A DNA stretch of 64,000 bases from Codonopsis lanceolata (taxonomy: Eukaryota; Streptophyta; Magnoliopsida; Asterales; Campanulaceae), in contig CM028381.1 of assembly GCA_013146195.2 (NCBI GenBank), positions 100,849,002-100,913,001 of the forward strand, written 5' to 3'. This document shows positions 1 through 12,316 of the stretch, piece by piece (within the stretch, counting starts at the first letter, position 1; every line of letters begins with the position of its first letter). The notes below the pieces were generated by a model that was not told where the DNA came from, did no database searches, and saw only the letters and a list, made by a program, of their open reading frames with translations. The translations under genes and the position numbers were made by a program.

Positions 1-717
1 CGCTAGTAACGAAGCCACAGAAACGTAGGTCCCTGAGATAACGCGAGTTTCTTGGAGCCGAGTAACATAAGACCCACGGTTTCCAAACCGCCTTGGCCTC
101 GGCTAGTCAGAGTGACTTCCAATAACCTCGGCCCTGGACACTAGAATGGTTTCCACCACCCTCGGTCTCGCCCACTAAAGCGGTCCCCAGTACCCTCGGC
201 CTCGGCGGTAATAGCACCTCATCACAAGACCGCTCGGCCTCGGTGTCAGATCAATCATCACCCGGCCTGACAAAGAAGCTTCCCTAGGCCCGGTAAAACC
301 GCTACACGCAACCACCAACTCCCTGACAAACGCTCAGCCCACTTATTTCTGACATAAACCGTCAGCGTATTTAATGACCGCCACAATATGTTTCCCAATG
401 ACCAGCCGCCACGTCGACAGGAAGATCAGGTATAAATAGATGACACTCATTTATTGTAAAGGTAAGTAAATTCTGAGATATCTGAACTCCCTTATCACAA
501 CCTCTTATCAAGCAAATATCACGGCACATTTATTACCAATTTTCTACCGAAAATCTTACTCTTATACCGGAGGGTTCTAGTCGGGCCGCCCCGACTTCTT
601 AACGGTGTTATTTGTTTATTTTGTGTAGGTAGCCAGGAAGACGAACGTGTGGAGCCCACCTCATCCTAACCTCAAACGTGAACAACAAGACAAGGTCACC
701 ACCAAAATAGCTGATCA
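1..717 (+). mobile_element. LTR of a gypsy-type retrotransposon (left edge outside window)
   Basis: GC-rich block in AT-rich surroundings that aligns over its whole visible length with 25732-26490, so it is an LTR copy of the same family. A TATA box lies at 431-440 and the block ends in GATCA at 713-717. No tRNA-primer site follows, so this is either a solo LTR or the 3' LTR of a + strand element whose body lies left of the window. The start (TG) is outside the window. Family membership beyond LTR retrotransposon is inferred. Confidence 0.75.
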
Positions 718-1887
718 GGACTAATTAAACAAAAGGGTGAAATGAATTATATAATATTAAAATTGAATTATGAATTTTAAATTCTTTTATGGTAAATCCA
801 TTAATAAATATGTATTTTTTTTGTTCAATATGTTGACTATTGCACAGCATCTTTAAGCGTATTTAAGATTGTATTTCAGTTTGCTTTAAAAAAGAATCTC
901 TTAAAGAAATCTATATTATAGTATATTAAAATTTGTGAGGACAACTTTAATAATGACACATCACCTAATTTTTGATATTTTTGAATCCTCAATCCTTTAC
1001 ATCACTTGACTTGAAACTTTTTATTTTCTAAAAATAATAATTAATAAGATATTGTGATATTAATTATTAATATTAATCTTCTATTGTTAATAATAGTGAA
1101 AATATTATATCGAAAGACTTTTACTATCAACATCATTTTTTAACCAATGTAAGATAATATTATTATATTGACATTGAGGAAGTACTTTACTCTAATTACC
1201 TACTTCTAACACCATACTTTAAACATTGATATCTTATTCATTCAAAACTCGATTTAGACAAATAAATATATCATTTTGAAGCTCTCATCTAGTAGAACAC
1301 ATTTGCACAATTACATTTGCCAACAAACAAATGACATGAAAAGAAATTTGTGTCTCAAGTTACACAATTTCTTTCACTAAAAACAATAATTTTTCAATAA
1401 GTATTAGGTGATGAGTACTTTAATGATTTCTAAAATCAATATTAATTTATAATCAATGTAAGATGCATCTCTATTATAATTACCAATAAAAATGATATAC
1501 CAAATATTGATTGAAAATTGATGTTTGTTTAAAAAGTATTTAGAAAAATGATTTTTACTAAACTAACAAAATAATATATATGTTATAATTGTTATAAGTT
1601 GATGTTGGCTTTAAAAATCCTTAGGCAAAATCTTACTAATAAAAATGATTTATTTCTCATTGGTTATATTGAAAGTAATAGATGTATTTGAAGGACAATT
1701 ATATCATAATAATAACTAATTTAATTAACTATTTATAAAAGTAGTAAATTAGTAAAGTTTGAAGCGAAAGTAGACTATTCATTTTCTTAATTTACGCCAT
1801 AAATCAATTTTAACTCATCAATAGAGGCGGCGGAGTAACTGGCACGTGCTTGTTTGCATGGCGGCTCCTGAAGCAGCTCCATAGTCC
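718..1887. other. AT-rich intergenic stretch, no gene seen
   Basis: Very AT-rich DNA with stop codons in all frames. I see no coding pattern, RNA gene or clear repeat boundary. It separates the LTR at the left edge from a poly-T tract at 1888. Confidence 0.6.
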
Positions 1888-2205
1888 TTTTTTTTTTTTT
1901 TTTTTTTTTAAATCAGGTTGAATTCTGGGGTAGTAGTTCCGGTTCCTCGTTGTTACTACCAGAAAAATTGCGGGATGTGCCCAAAGGATATAGAGTTTGA
2001 GAACATGTCAACTAATAACACATACAAGAATGTCCAACCTCAGAAGAAAGCAAATTGCTTCCACAAAGTATGGAACCCACACTGCATGCCTCCAGAATCT
2101 TATGTCCCCCTCCTTTTACCGCTCGACTATGTCTCGGGAGACAGTTCCATAGTCCATTTGATCTGCATGAACTTTGAGACCGACACACGTCCTGCAAACT
2201 AGTAA
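1888..2205 (-). pseudogene. Possible retroposed fragment with poly(A) tail
   Basis: Read on the - strand, about 290 bp of normal-GC sequence ends in an uninterrupted poly(A) of about 22 bases (poly-T at 1888-1909 on +). That layout is typical of a reverse-transcribed fragment. A 94-codon frame exists on + and a 66-codon frame on -, but I recognise no protein family in either. It could equally be the 3' end of an unrecognised SINE or LINE. I did not find matching target duplications. Confidence 0.35.
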
Positions 2206-2289
2206 AAACCATCTTTACTCATCTAATTTTTTTAAAACTTACGGTCATCAAAAATTTAAGATTTTCATTTTCGTTGCTATATATTAGTT

Positions 2290-3000
2290 AGACTAGCGAG
2301 TCTATTTTCTGGACGGACGTTGAAGGGACTCAACCACTCGCCCTCCACGTGGCAGACACGTGGCTGTTGGAACAACACACACCACTAGATGTGGCACGCT
2401 CGGCGACCATCCTCGACCCGAGCACCACCAAAGCCGACCAAACTAAGTCCAAGCTAATTATGTTAGACTAGTCAATTGTCACCGGGCGGGCTACGTGGTC
2501 GGTCCTCGACCCCTAGCCGACCACCAAGAGAAGCGAGGACCTAAGTCCCGGCGACCTAAGGAAGAAACGTCATCATAGTACAAAGTACGCCGAGATGGCC
2601 CCATTCGATTGGAGAAACACCAACGTGCTCGCTCCGCCCGCTGACACCTACTCGACAAACCCGAAAAGAGAGAACTAACGAGAGCGGCCACCTCGGCTAC
2701 GACCAACGCATCCTCGTCTCCAACGTGTCGCCTTGCTCACCGCAAGCCGCACTGAGAGAGTATAAAAAGGAAGGTAACCAACTTCACAAGGTATGATCTG
2801 TTTACTTGGTCTACTCTCTACCTGAGCTATAAAGCATACGTTATTAAGGGTGATCACAGTGCGCCTGCTCACTCCATTGTTATCCCAAGATCCGACTCTC
2901 ACGCCGAGGCTTTAGCCGGGATAACCTCCCGGCCTCCCTCGACCTGTTTTTCCTCTTTTTAGGCCTCACTTAAGAACAGGGGAGGCGATTGGGAAACCAA
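2290..3000 (+). mobile_element. Probable 5' LTR of decayed gypsy element A
   Basis: GC-rich block with a promoter-like TATA box (GTATAAAAAGG at 2759-2769) about 540 bp upstream of the first gag-like frame. Its ends are not sharply defined; a TG occurs near 2308. No second copy is visible because the element is cut by the assembly gap, so the LTR call rests on position, GC content and the TATA box. Confidence 0.5.
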
Positions 3001-3327
3001 GTAGCAGAGCCAGATATCCACCTCACCACTCCAACATAGACAACCTTCATCTAGACCGGCCCTACGTGTACTCCACGTGTAGTCACCCACATTTTGCGTG
3101 ATCAAGTGGTTCCATTCGGAAACGAAACTCTTTCCTTCTTTTCCCAGCCTTCCATTTCTTAGCCCTAACCACAAACCATGGAAAGAACAAACCCCACAAA
3201 ACAAAACCAACCAGAACAAACGAACCTATCCCTTCGACCATGCAACCTCCCCCAAATGGCCAAGCACCCACGTAAATAGATTTGACCACCCCAAGCTCGA
3301 AAGCCTTCAAAGGAAAGGGAGTCGCCG

Positions 3328-4989
3328 ATGTGGCTCGTAATTTGGGTGACCTCAACCCTGGATTCCTCTTACTGGGGAGATGAGGAGAACGACGAGGTAC
3401 ACCTAGTAGGCTCTAAGACTCTGGACAGGGAGCCAATGAATGAACAAGAAAAATACTGGAGGAACCAAGTATTGGAGGCCGAAAACTTTATCTCCAAGAA
3501 ATCCAGAAGTGAACAAAGAGTGTACGAGTTGAGTAAAAGGTGGGGACCACCCCGAACATGATAGTCACTCGAGGAACCCGGATGAACGAGGAAGCCCATG
3601 AGGGCAAAGAGGAAGAAAGGCTACTCCTCCCAAGCGTGAAATCAAGGTTGGGAGGGGATGATCGAGCACGCCCGAAAGCCGGCGTTCATAGCCGGCTCAC
3701 GTTTCTGATGAATCAAGATGCCCACCTTCCAACAAGGGAAAGGAGCGAAAAGAAGCGAGAATCTCGACCAAGAGCGGAGGCGTAAAGAAAGAGTAACGCA
3801 TGCAATCGCTCTCACCCTCAACAATCGGCGAAAAAAGTGGACGCACCACGGAAGTGAAAAGATGCCCCTAAGTCCCCGCCCAAGGAGGTCGAGCAAGAGG
3901 TGAAATATCTTCGGGGTAGACTGAAGCAATCGAAAAAGGGAAGGCGATGATGCTCCTCCATCCAAGAACGGACCGCTCAAAGAAAAAATGAGAAGGCCCC
4001 ACCTTGCCCGACAAGAAGTTGCCTAACTTTGACTCTTACTGTGGGCTCACAGTCGGCCGACCACATCGCCTTTGAAGTCAAGATGAACGCAATAGCCCAG
4101 CAGCCGAAGATGCTTGGGGAAAAATCTTCGCAGCACCTTACAGGGAAAAGCCTTGAAATGGTACACGGGTTACCCCAGATTCGGGAACGTGGGACGCAGT
4201 TCGCAGATGTTCGTGACGCATATTTGCTTCGAGACAAACGGCCCGAAGAAGCAAAACAGTATTTACGCAAAGATCCAACAACGTCACAACGAAGTCTAAT
4301 CGATGTACATGGACCGATTCATGGCTATGGTCGACCAAATACCATACATCTCTGAGGAATCCATCAAAATGTGCTTTATTTCGGGCTTCGGCTAGGCCTC
4401 GATGAGACAAGAGATGATGCTCTCGTGATCATGGGTCAGTGGAGAGATGTACGCCCACGCCTAAGGGTGATCAATGCCGAGAGGATGCAAAGAAAGATGG
4501 AAAAAGGACCAGGAAGGATCCAACCTGACACGGTGATAATCGAGAAGAGATGGTCGGGCGGCCTCGCAGACGCGAGGATAATCGAGGAAGGAACAAATGG
4601 GATGATATAGACCGGACCTCTAAACACCGGCCGCGAAGCACATCATGAACGCCCTCCTCGATCGTAACACTGGGCGACCACCCCCGCTAAAGGAAACACC
4701 TGCACTTCGAAATCCCAATAAACACTGCATATCATAAAGACGCGGCCACACAACGGAAGAATGCATCAACTTGAAGCGAGCAATACGTAAGTTAATAGAT
4801 CGAGGCGAGCTCGGGAGGTTCGAACAAAGAAATAACCGGGAGATCGAGGAGATCGAGGAGGAGAACAACGACGAAATCAAGAACCGCAAACCGACAACCC
4901 AAGGCAAGGAATGTGATCGACACGATCGAAGAGGCCGCCCCAAGTGGTACTCGCTTAAAAACATGATCTACAATCGAAGCATGTGGTGA
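3328..4989 (+). pseudogene. Decayed gag of Ty3/gypsy (Tat-type) element A
   Basis: Broken frames carry gag signatures. LKWYTGYP is encoded near 4150-4180 and Q-I-P-Y-I-S-E-E-S near 4335-4365, both typical of the Retrotrans_gag core of plant Tat-lineage elements. A G-H-T-T-E-E-C-I-N-L-K-R motif at about 4750-4775 matches the gag C-terminus of this lineage. Frameshifts and stops split it into pieces (for example 4029-4355, 4371-4610, 4771-4989). It lies directly upstream of protease and reverse-transcriptase remnants in the same orientation. It is non-functional. Confidence 0.8.
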
Positions 4990-5039
4990 ACACGATGCCC
5001 CAAAAAAGACGAAGAAGGGGGATTACATTTATGCCAAGT

Positions 5040-5500
5040 GAGCTAGCCATTAATAAATCCAAGAAGGCAACAACCTCGACTTGAGGGTTGGAATTCATAA
5101 CGAATGATGTGAAAGGGTCTTGATAGACACTGGGCATCAAGAGATATTTTGTACTACAAATGCTTTGTTTCTGAAGTTTGCCCTGGGGGCCCATCTCGTG
5201 CCCACCGATACAATTGAAGGCTTCACCTGACACCAAGTCGCAGAAGGGATCGATCACTCTCAAGGTCGCATTAGGGGAGGAAACCGCCACACCTCGAATC
5301 CAGGAGTGGATTTCCTCGTGATTGACCTCCCATCCCGATACAATGCAATCCGGTTCCCCGCCCAAACCAAATTTCGATGGTCTCCTCGCTGCTCATCAAA
5401 GGGTGAAATATCCCACAAGCCACGGGGACGAATAGTGCTCAATGACCCACCATCACTCTTGAATATATCTATAAGGAGAAGAAGAACAAGGAAAAAGTGA
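5040..5500 (+). pseudogene. Decayed aspartic protease region of element A
   Basis: The frame at 5306-5500 begins with FLVIDLPSRYNAI, the conserved C-terminal part of the gypsy protease (V-I-D-L-x-S-x-Y-N-x-I), followed by degraded sequence. The D-T-G active-site part is not clear. It sits between gag and RT remnants, the expected order for Ty3/gypsy. Confidence 0.65.
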
Positions 5501-5989
5501 ATACGCCCCAACCTCGAACGGAGGTGGCGCAGAGGAGACCCGACAAAAAAGGCAAGAGAAGATGGAGGAAATTGTCCCCATCGCCAATGCACCGCTTGAA
5601 GCCCCAACAAGATAGCAATTAGCGCTGAAGCTGAAACGCCATAAAAGAAAACATGAAGGCAAGTACGCCAAACCCGAATAAAATCAAAAAAGCAGCCAAG
5701 AAAATTGAGATGGTAGAAAGCTCTGACAGAATCGAGGCCGACTAGAGATCAAGCCGACGAGGATCCGAAGAAATAGTGATCAACCTTGACTTCCTGAGCA
5801 AAAGTTAAGGCTCCAAGAGAGATACCGTAAGAGGAACGAGTAGCCATCATTAAACTTCAAGCGAGAGTCCGATGTCTTCGCATGGAGGTCGAGGACATGG
5901 AAGGAATCACCAGACGTGGCGCGCATAAACTTAGTATCGACCCCGACGCCATTCCTATACAATGAAGGCAAGAATTTTCTCTCCCCTGT

Positions 5990-7191
5990 AAGTTAGTGAA
6001 GCGATCAAGGAAGAAGTGTCCAGTCAAGCCAAAGCAAAAATAATAAAGGAGGTTCTCGATGCCACTTGGATAGCTAATGTAGTCATGGTGAAAAAATCAA
6101 AAATGAAAACGAGGATGTGCGTAGATTTCACCGGCCTAAACAAGGCTTGTCCCAAAGACTGGTACCTCCGCCTTAGAGGATCGACGGCCAACCAGATTCA
6201 TTGGCCGGGCACAAAATCTCGAGTTTTGTCGACGCTTACTCGGGTATCATCGTGATACGAATGTGGTCGGCAGATCGATCCACACGGCATTCCTGCCGCA
6301 GAGGACTATACCTTGCTACACCATGATGCCCTTTGGGTTAAAAATGCAGGGGCTACATACCAAAGAATGGTGAATAAGGTGTTCTGCGACCGGCCTGTGA
6401 GGAACGATGGAAGCATACATCGATCGACATGGTGATCAAAACAAAGCAGGCCGACCATGTTGAGGACTAAGGGAAACCTTTGCAAACCCGAGAAAGCCTA
6501 AGCACAATGAAATTAAACTTGGCTATGCGCTTTTGGGGTAGTCATGAGAAAAGAAAATTCCTGCTACATGGTCAAGTGAGAGGGAATTGAGGCCAACCCC
6601 GGAGAAGATAAAGGCTCTAACAACCATGGACCCTCCCGGAAGTGTATCAAGCATGTGCGTAACTTAATGGTCGGATCACCGCTCGCCGCTTCATCGCCAA
6701 GTCTGGCGGAGAAAAGCTTACCATTCTTCAAGACGCTGAAAGTGGGGGAAAGAAATTTCGTGGCTCCGACGACCGTGAAAAGCCTTCAATGAACTCAAAG
6801 AATACTGGCAGCCACCTCTCGCTCAAAGATCCCCATTCCCGAGGAAAAATTGTACGTATACTGGCACGCATCGATCAAATGTTAATCGAGGAAAGAAAAG
6901 TCGCAAGCCTGCCTACTATGTGTCTCATGCCTTAACCGAGGTCGAGGAGAGATACCTGAGATCGAGAAACCGGTGCTCGCCCTAGTAATCGCCGCCAAAA
7001 TTGAGAGCATACTTCCAAGCTCATCCGAGCAAGTGGTCTCACCAACCTCCCAACGAGACAAGTCCTCGCATAAGCCGCATAATACGCAGAAGAATGCTAA
7101 AATGGCCTGCCGAGCTATCGATACGGGATTGAATACGAGCCGAGGGAGAACTATTCGACAGGGTTTTAGCAGAACTTCGCGGCTTCATTTA
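5990..7191 (+). pseudogene. Decayed reverse transcriptase and RNase H of element A, cut by gap
   Basis: The frame at 6016-6255 encodes a degraded RT start with WIANVVMVKKSKMK and MCVDFTGLNKACPKD, diagnostic of Ty3/gypsy RT. Beyond it, in shifted frames, come M-M-P-F-G-L-K (about 6327), A-T-Y-Q-R-M-V-N-K-V-F (about 6354-6385) and a YIDDMV-like catalytic motif (about 6415). From about 6840 there are RNase H signatures, including Y-Y-V-S-H-A-L-T-E-V-E-E-R-Y-L at about 6912-6957. Many frameshifts. The frame runs into the N gap; integrase and the 3' LTR are not visible. Confidence 0.85.
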
Positions 7192-7291
7192 NNNNNNNNN
7201 NNNNNNNNNNNNNNNNNNNNNNNNNNNNNNNNNNNNNNNNNNNNNNNNNNNNNNNNNNNNNNNNNNNNNNNNNNNNNNNNNNNNNNNNNNN
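7192..7291. other. Assembly gap (100 Ns)
   Basis: Exactly 100 N characters, a common placeholder for a gap of unknown size. It separates a + strand gypsy element from a - strand one, so contig order and orientation across it are not proven by this sequence. Confidence 0.99.
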
Positions 7292-7620
7292 CCGTTTGAC
7301 CCACCTCCTAATGAGTTCATATTTTTCTCAACCAAACCCACTTTTTTAAGTGGCGGTGCCAACCCAACGGGCCCAACCCATTTAAACAGCCTACTCCGTG
7401 AGAATTAGCAAACACTCGATTGAGTAGAAATTGTGAGTTTTGCCTTAGTAAAGAATCGTCTACCTTGCTTCCTTGATGGAGGGGGTTTTTATAGCCTTCA
7501 TGGGAAGGCGTATAACTCCCATTAAATGCCAATGCGTGTTTAGCAGGCATTAACGCCACGTCCAAAGATAGCGTTTTAATCATGAATGTAGGAAGAGTTT
7601 GCTTGGGAGATAAGCGCCCC
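7292..7620 (-). mobile_element. Partial 3' LTR of gypsy element B
   Basis: On the - strand this aligns with 10170-10350. Both contain a C-A-T-G-A-T stretch, a TTAATG motif, a TATA box (GGCTATAAAAACC here, GGATATAAAAAC there) and AAGGCAAAACTC downstream. It is diverged but collinear. The LTR is entered directly from truncated protease sequence near 7610 and runs into the assembly gap. Confidence 0.65.
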
Positions 7621-8060
7621 CAAATGATGTTATAGATTTCAAGACAATCACCATAAAGGTGACTTGTTCAACTCGGATAGCCTTCACCAGAAAAACTTCT
7701 ACCGACCGTGTCCTTCACGAGCACCTTATGATTGGTGAAGCCCTCCAAAGTCCCCACATATAAGGTTTAAGGCGTTCATCTTTCAGCTCCAGGCCCTGAA
7801 AACACGAGTAGTACATCACATCTCTCGCAGCTCCAAGATCCACCAAAATTCTGCACAACCCAACCATCGACCAAAGCGAAACAATCAAGGATCGTTTCCG
7901 CCACATTACTCGCCAACTCACGCGAAAAACCGTATTGTCTTCTCTCCTCGCTTGCAAAGTGGTCGGACGATCTACCACCTTTGACAAAGAATAAATCGCT
8001 GAGCCGGTGAGTGGGTGTGGGCTCTCATCCATAATTACATTTATTACCCTCTACGATCGA
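7610..8060 (-). pseudogene. Decayed gypsy protease of element B
   Basis: The frame at 8032-7715 contains ILVDLGAARDVMYYSCF. This is the aspartic protease active-site region with D-L-G in place of the usual D-T-G, so it is probably catalytically dead. After a frameshift the conserved Y-N-I-I-x-G-R motif follows near 7625, where coding similarity stops and LTR sequence begins. No reverse transcriptase or integrase follows. Confidence 0.75.
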
Positions 8061-8099
8061 GGGGTGCATCTTTATGGGGAACATTCCCCCCTGTTCCCT

Positions 8100-9945
8100 C
8101 CATCTCTCTTGAACCGGTCTAACCGACCTTCATTTATCAACTTCTGAATGGCCTTTTTCAACGGCCAGCATTCCTCCGTGTGTGCCCATAATCATCATGA
8201 TAGGCACGCCTCTTAGATCGATCCACGGAATCTCGTTTCGTGGTTCATGTAGTGGGCGAGGAAGCTCATCTCGGACCTCATACATTATGTCTTCCCGCAA
8301 TGTCGGCGGGGTGAGATTACTCTTTCGTAGAAACTCCCTTGGGCGATCATATCGCGACTTACTCATATTATAACCGCCACCTACACCTTGGCCGCTACCC
8401 TTGGGGTTAGCCCCCCCAACCAAGATTTCTTTCTCAAGGCAGGCTCCCCCGCGCACCACCTCGAGCACGCATTAACATCTCAGGCTGCGTCTGGGGTTCC
8501 TCATGCTGGGCTCCGATCTCAAACCGCCTTCTCCCTCAAGCAAACCTGTTTCAAAACACAAAGTAACCTCCTGCTTGGACAATCCAGGAACTTGCTCGAG
8601 CATCTTCGTAAACCGCTCTAAGTAACTAGCCGACTCATAAGCTCCTGCTTAACTTTAGACAAGTCCGCCTTGTTTCGCAATAGCTCCTAAGTACCAAAAT
8701 CGCCAAAAACTTTGTCCGTAAGTCACCAAATTGTTGATAGATCGGCGAGGAAGAGCTCCCATCCAAGCGATGCCTTCCCTTGTAATGCTCACAAAGCTCG
8801 AATCTTCAATGCCTCGTCGATGTGACGAGACCTATCTGAGACTCAAGACATCGCCAATCTCGCCTTTGTCTTCCCTCAGATACTCCTTAACATTTGGAAA
8901 AATAATCCCTTGTGCTGGAGGTGCATTCTCAATCCAAGGGGCTAACAGACTAGCCGACGTACCCATAAAATTCCCATCCAACGCCTTGCCCTGCTCCCAT
9001 GCTTCCATCCGGCGCTTCAAATCCTCAAACTCTTGCACATTGAAGGTTGTAGGCAAACCACCTGCGAGCTGAGGCTGCATCCCTGGCACAAGAGGGGCAT
9101 GTGGGGGTCCCATAGCTCACATAGCTTGAGCAATGCCCACGGCCTGCGCCACTGTGCACAGGCTAAGCACCCATGAAGCCGAGACAACGGCTCATTAGCC
9201 ATTAAATTTTCTTTGTGCATTTAGGCTGCATTCCCTCCCCTTTCTACAGGCGGTGTGACAGGTGGACTTGTGACCTTTTAGGAGAAGGTGCCCGATAACA
9301 ATGAGCATGAGACCTCTTGGGAGATGGAGTGCGACGATTGCGAGCACGCGATCTTTGTAGAGATGGTGAACGAAGACGACGGGGATGCGACCTTCGTGGA
9401 GAAGGTGATCTACGATGACGGCGAGACTGTGCTGAATCCTCTCCTGCCCTGGGTCCTAACCGAGATTGTACGCTCGGAACAACCCTATGGCTAGCTCACC
9501 CTTCCTGCTGGCTTCGCCCCTTGTGAGATTCTCTTACATGAGGTTATGAAGGGACTTGCACTGGATTAAGTGGATTTCCCCCGGTTCTAGACCCACTTAC
9601 TGCCTGACTTGGTGCGGGCAACCCAGGTAAGGGCTCCAATTCAATGGGCAAATGTGGCTTATCTATTGCGATTAACTGCAGATTCAACTAGTGCATTTGC
9701 CCCAAGTATATTGCCCTCTGGCGTAAAGCCTCCTCCCGAAATTTATTAGCCAGGCCAACAACAGCCACAGCACTCCTTGCTAATGAATCCAGACCCCGTC
9801 GTTGATTAAGCTGATGACGGGCATCGTGAGGTGGTGGATTATTACCAGTCGGAAGGTTAAAACTTGGGGTTGCAGTATGTACTTCGTCCTTATTACCGCC
9901 ATTAACACCGTTATGTGCCATGATCAAAACTAGCGAAGTTACCAA
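8100..9945 (-). pseudogene. Decayed gag of gypsy element B
   Basis: Starting from MAHNGVNGGNKDEVHTA (ATG near 9919), broken - strand frames cover a gag polyprotein. An N-terminal segment lies at 9945-9688, a middle segment at 9113-8832 with a proline-rich run and an I-I-F-P-N-V-K-E-Y segment like the start of the Tat gag core, and a C-terminal segment at 8468-8130 leading to an H-x-x-x-C-like motif before protease. Multiple stops and frameshifts make it non-functional. Confidence 0.7.
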
Positions 9946-9969
9946 GAAACAAAATTTTGAGAAAATACG

Positions 9970-9989
9970 TTCCCGGCAACGAAACCAAC
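9970..9989 (-). promoter_or_regulatory. tRNA primer-binding site of element B
   Basis: On - the sequence TTGGTTTCGTTGCCGGGAAC follows the LTR end directly. It matches, with substitutions, the complement of the 3' end of plant tRNA-Asp (TGGCGCCGTTGCCGGGGA). The same variant site occurs in the element at 48 kb. It marks the 5' side of element B as the right-hand side on the map. Confidence 0.6.
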
Positions 9990-10567
9990 TGATGCGTCCA
10001 AAATAATCCTAGGACACACTGGGCTTCTTAAATTGGATATCTGGCTTTCAACGTATTCGAAATCTCCAAAGCCCAACCCTGCAATCAAGCAAAAACTGTA
10101 AACTAGGCAGAGACACTCCCTGCAAAAGCCCTCCGACGTGGGAATCAGTCTAACAACCAACATAGTAAATAAACTGACAGAGTTTTGCCTTGGTATGAAA
10201 AATCACGTACCTCCCTCCTTAGTTTTAAAATGTTTTTATATCCTGTGCCGGAGAGTAACTGTCCATTAAACATCGTGGTGTGCTTGGCGGGCACATTAAC
10301 TGCCACAGTTATCACAATGGTCTCATCATGGAGGTAGTGGCGAGTTTCTTGGAAGTAACTGCTCACATTCAAGACAACTGTTACTTTCATAATCAAGCAT
10401 GGTAAATCTTGCTCGATGAATATTTGTCTGTCGGGTAAGCCCCCAGCTCGCAGTATATTTCTGGTCGCTGTCCGTTCCTCAATGTGACCTGGGACCTAGA
10501 ATGCACGTGTTCTGCCCCTGACTGATGGAGACGTACCGGGCACGTGACTTGTATCTTGGATCGGACA
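9990..10567 (-). mobile_element. 5' LTR of gypsy element B
   Basis: On the - strand it begins near TGTCCGATCC (10567), has a TATA box at 10232-10243 and ends GCATCA just before the primer site. It aligns with the partial LTR at 7292-7620. The outer boundary is uncertain by some tens of bases. Confidence 0.55.
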
Positions 10568-11512
10568 GCTCATAACTATTAATATTGTTTTCGAGAGTGA
10601 TTCTTATAAGATAGTGATAGTAGTATAAATTTCATCATCGAAAACAATATAAATGTTTTAATATAATGAATTTTAGATCTTATACTCAAACATCAATATT
10701 GACCTAAGGTTTGACTTTCGAGGATTGTTTTGGCCTCTATATAAGAATAGAGGACTTTTATGGGTTTCCTTGGAAATTTCTTTTTCTTTTTCTTGTGTGT
10801 GTGTTGCAAAAGTCAGATCTAGTGTGTAACAGTAACAGTAACAGAGAGGGAGAGTTGATTAAAATAAATAAAATAAAAATAAAAAGGCTTAGGAAGAGCT
10901 TTACAACACCAAAGCATGAAATACGATACGAATGCAGCCAAAAGCAAAAGTGGCATTGGAATCAAATTTTGGTTTGCCCACTTTTTCTCAACCAAGATGC
11001 TAAATTTGCTCTATGATTTACATTTCTTAATAGTTAATACCCCCCATTAATTAACATTAATTAATTTCAACATAAATTTATAAAGAAAGAAATTGTGCCG
11101 AATTAAAAAACAAGTTCATTGCAAAAATCTTTAAAATAAATAGTGCAAGCAATTAATGACGTCAGCACTCACTTGTGTAAAGCATGCTACTAATCAGATA
11201 AATCGAAAAAGGACACGTAATCAAACAATTTATTATGGTTTTTGAATAAGGGGTGATAGCTAAATCTTAACAAAACAAGAAAATACAAACAAATTAAGTA
11301 ACTACTATAATTTTTTTGTTTTTGTTTATGTTTTTGGTAGTGAGGAAATTAAGAAAGTTGGGTATGACAGATGGATAATAGATATCAATTTTTTATTGCT
11401 TTATTATTTGTTTTTGGTGAATAAAGTTGGAATAATGCATCAATGTTTCCATGGCTAGACGTATAGTTAAGACTTAAGATGGAACATCTCGATTTACGTA
11501 TTTGGGGGAGAT
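10568..11512. other. Intergenic stretch, no gene recognised
   Basis: A TATA-like CTATATAAGA at 10737-10746 is followed by a T/C-rich stretch and a 101-codon frame (10711-11016) that matches no family I know. The remainder is AT-rich. It may be a degraded promoter fragment; I do not call a gene. Confidence 0.4.
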
Positions 11513-12041
11513 TGTAATATTCTTATTTTACAATGGGTAGGTGTAAGAATTGTTTGTAATTTATAAAGTGATCACACTTTACTACTGGACACTAATATCA
11601 TTCATGGATTTTTGAGTCGGCTTGTGATGGACCTGATAACCAAAGGTGTTGCGTGCTCAATGGATCAATGTGTAGGCTACACGTAGCAGACTGGACTCTT
11701 GGGCTCGGATCGTTATAAATGGTATCAGAGCGGGTCCCGACCAGAAATGTGGAAACAAAGTATTGTGCGAGCTAAAGTGCTACATTGCGGGAGGTGGGAG
11801 TCACCTGTTGATCCTCGTACAAGCCACCTCTTAAATCCTACATCACCCGGGATGATTTAAGTATGAGAGATTGTAATATCTTAATCCCACAGGGTAGATG
11901 TAAAATATACTTAGCACCAATATTATCCATAAACTTTTAGCCGGTTTGAGATAAACTCTATGACCCAAGGTGCTGTGTTTTTAGTGGACCAGTGTGTGAA
12001 TTATGCGTAGCGGACCAACCTTTCGGGCTCAAGTTGTTATA
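11513..12041 (+). mobile_element. TRIM-like miniature LTR retrotransposon
   Basis: Two related terminal repeats, 11513-11717 and 11872-12041, both begin TGTAATAT and end GTTATA. They flank an internal region of only about 150 bp. Two bases after the first LTR comes TGGTATCAGAGC (11720-11731), the classic primer-binding site for initiator-methionine tRNA. There is no coding capacity. These are the defining traits of TRIM elements, which depend on proteins of other retrotransposons. LTRs are diverged, so the insertion is old. No matching 5-bp target duplication is visible; the sequence left of the first LTR (GGGGGAGAT) resembles that left of the second. Confidence 0.85.
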
Positions 12042-12316
12042 CTAGTAATCAACATTCTTCGACTTTTGGACTCGATTAGTTGGTTGTCTAAATTGATGAC
12101 ATTGCAGTTTTGAGATATTTAAGATGAAGCAGGTCTTTTATATTCCATTCTAAAATATGTGATGTTTTGAGATAGTTTTTTTGTTTCAAAATAGATGATA
12201 CTTTACAATTTTTAAGGAACTTTTTTTTTTCTAATTCTATCCATATTTATTGATTATGTAATTAGTGTTTGACTCTTTCGGCAAGAATATTAAGACATTT
12301 CATTAATGTTTAGATA

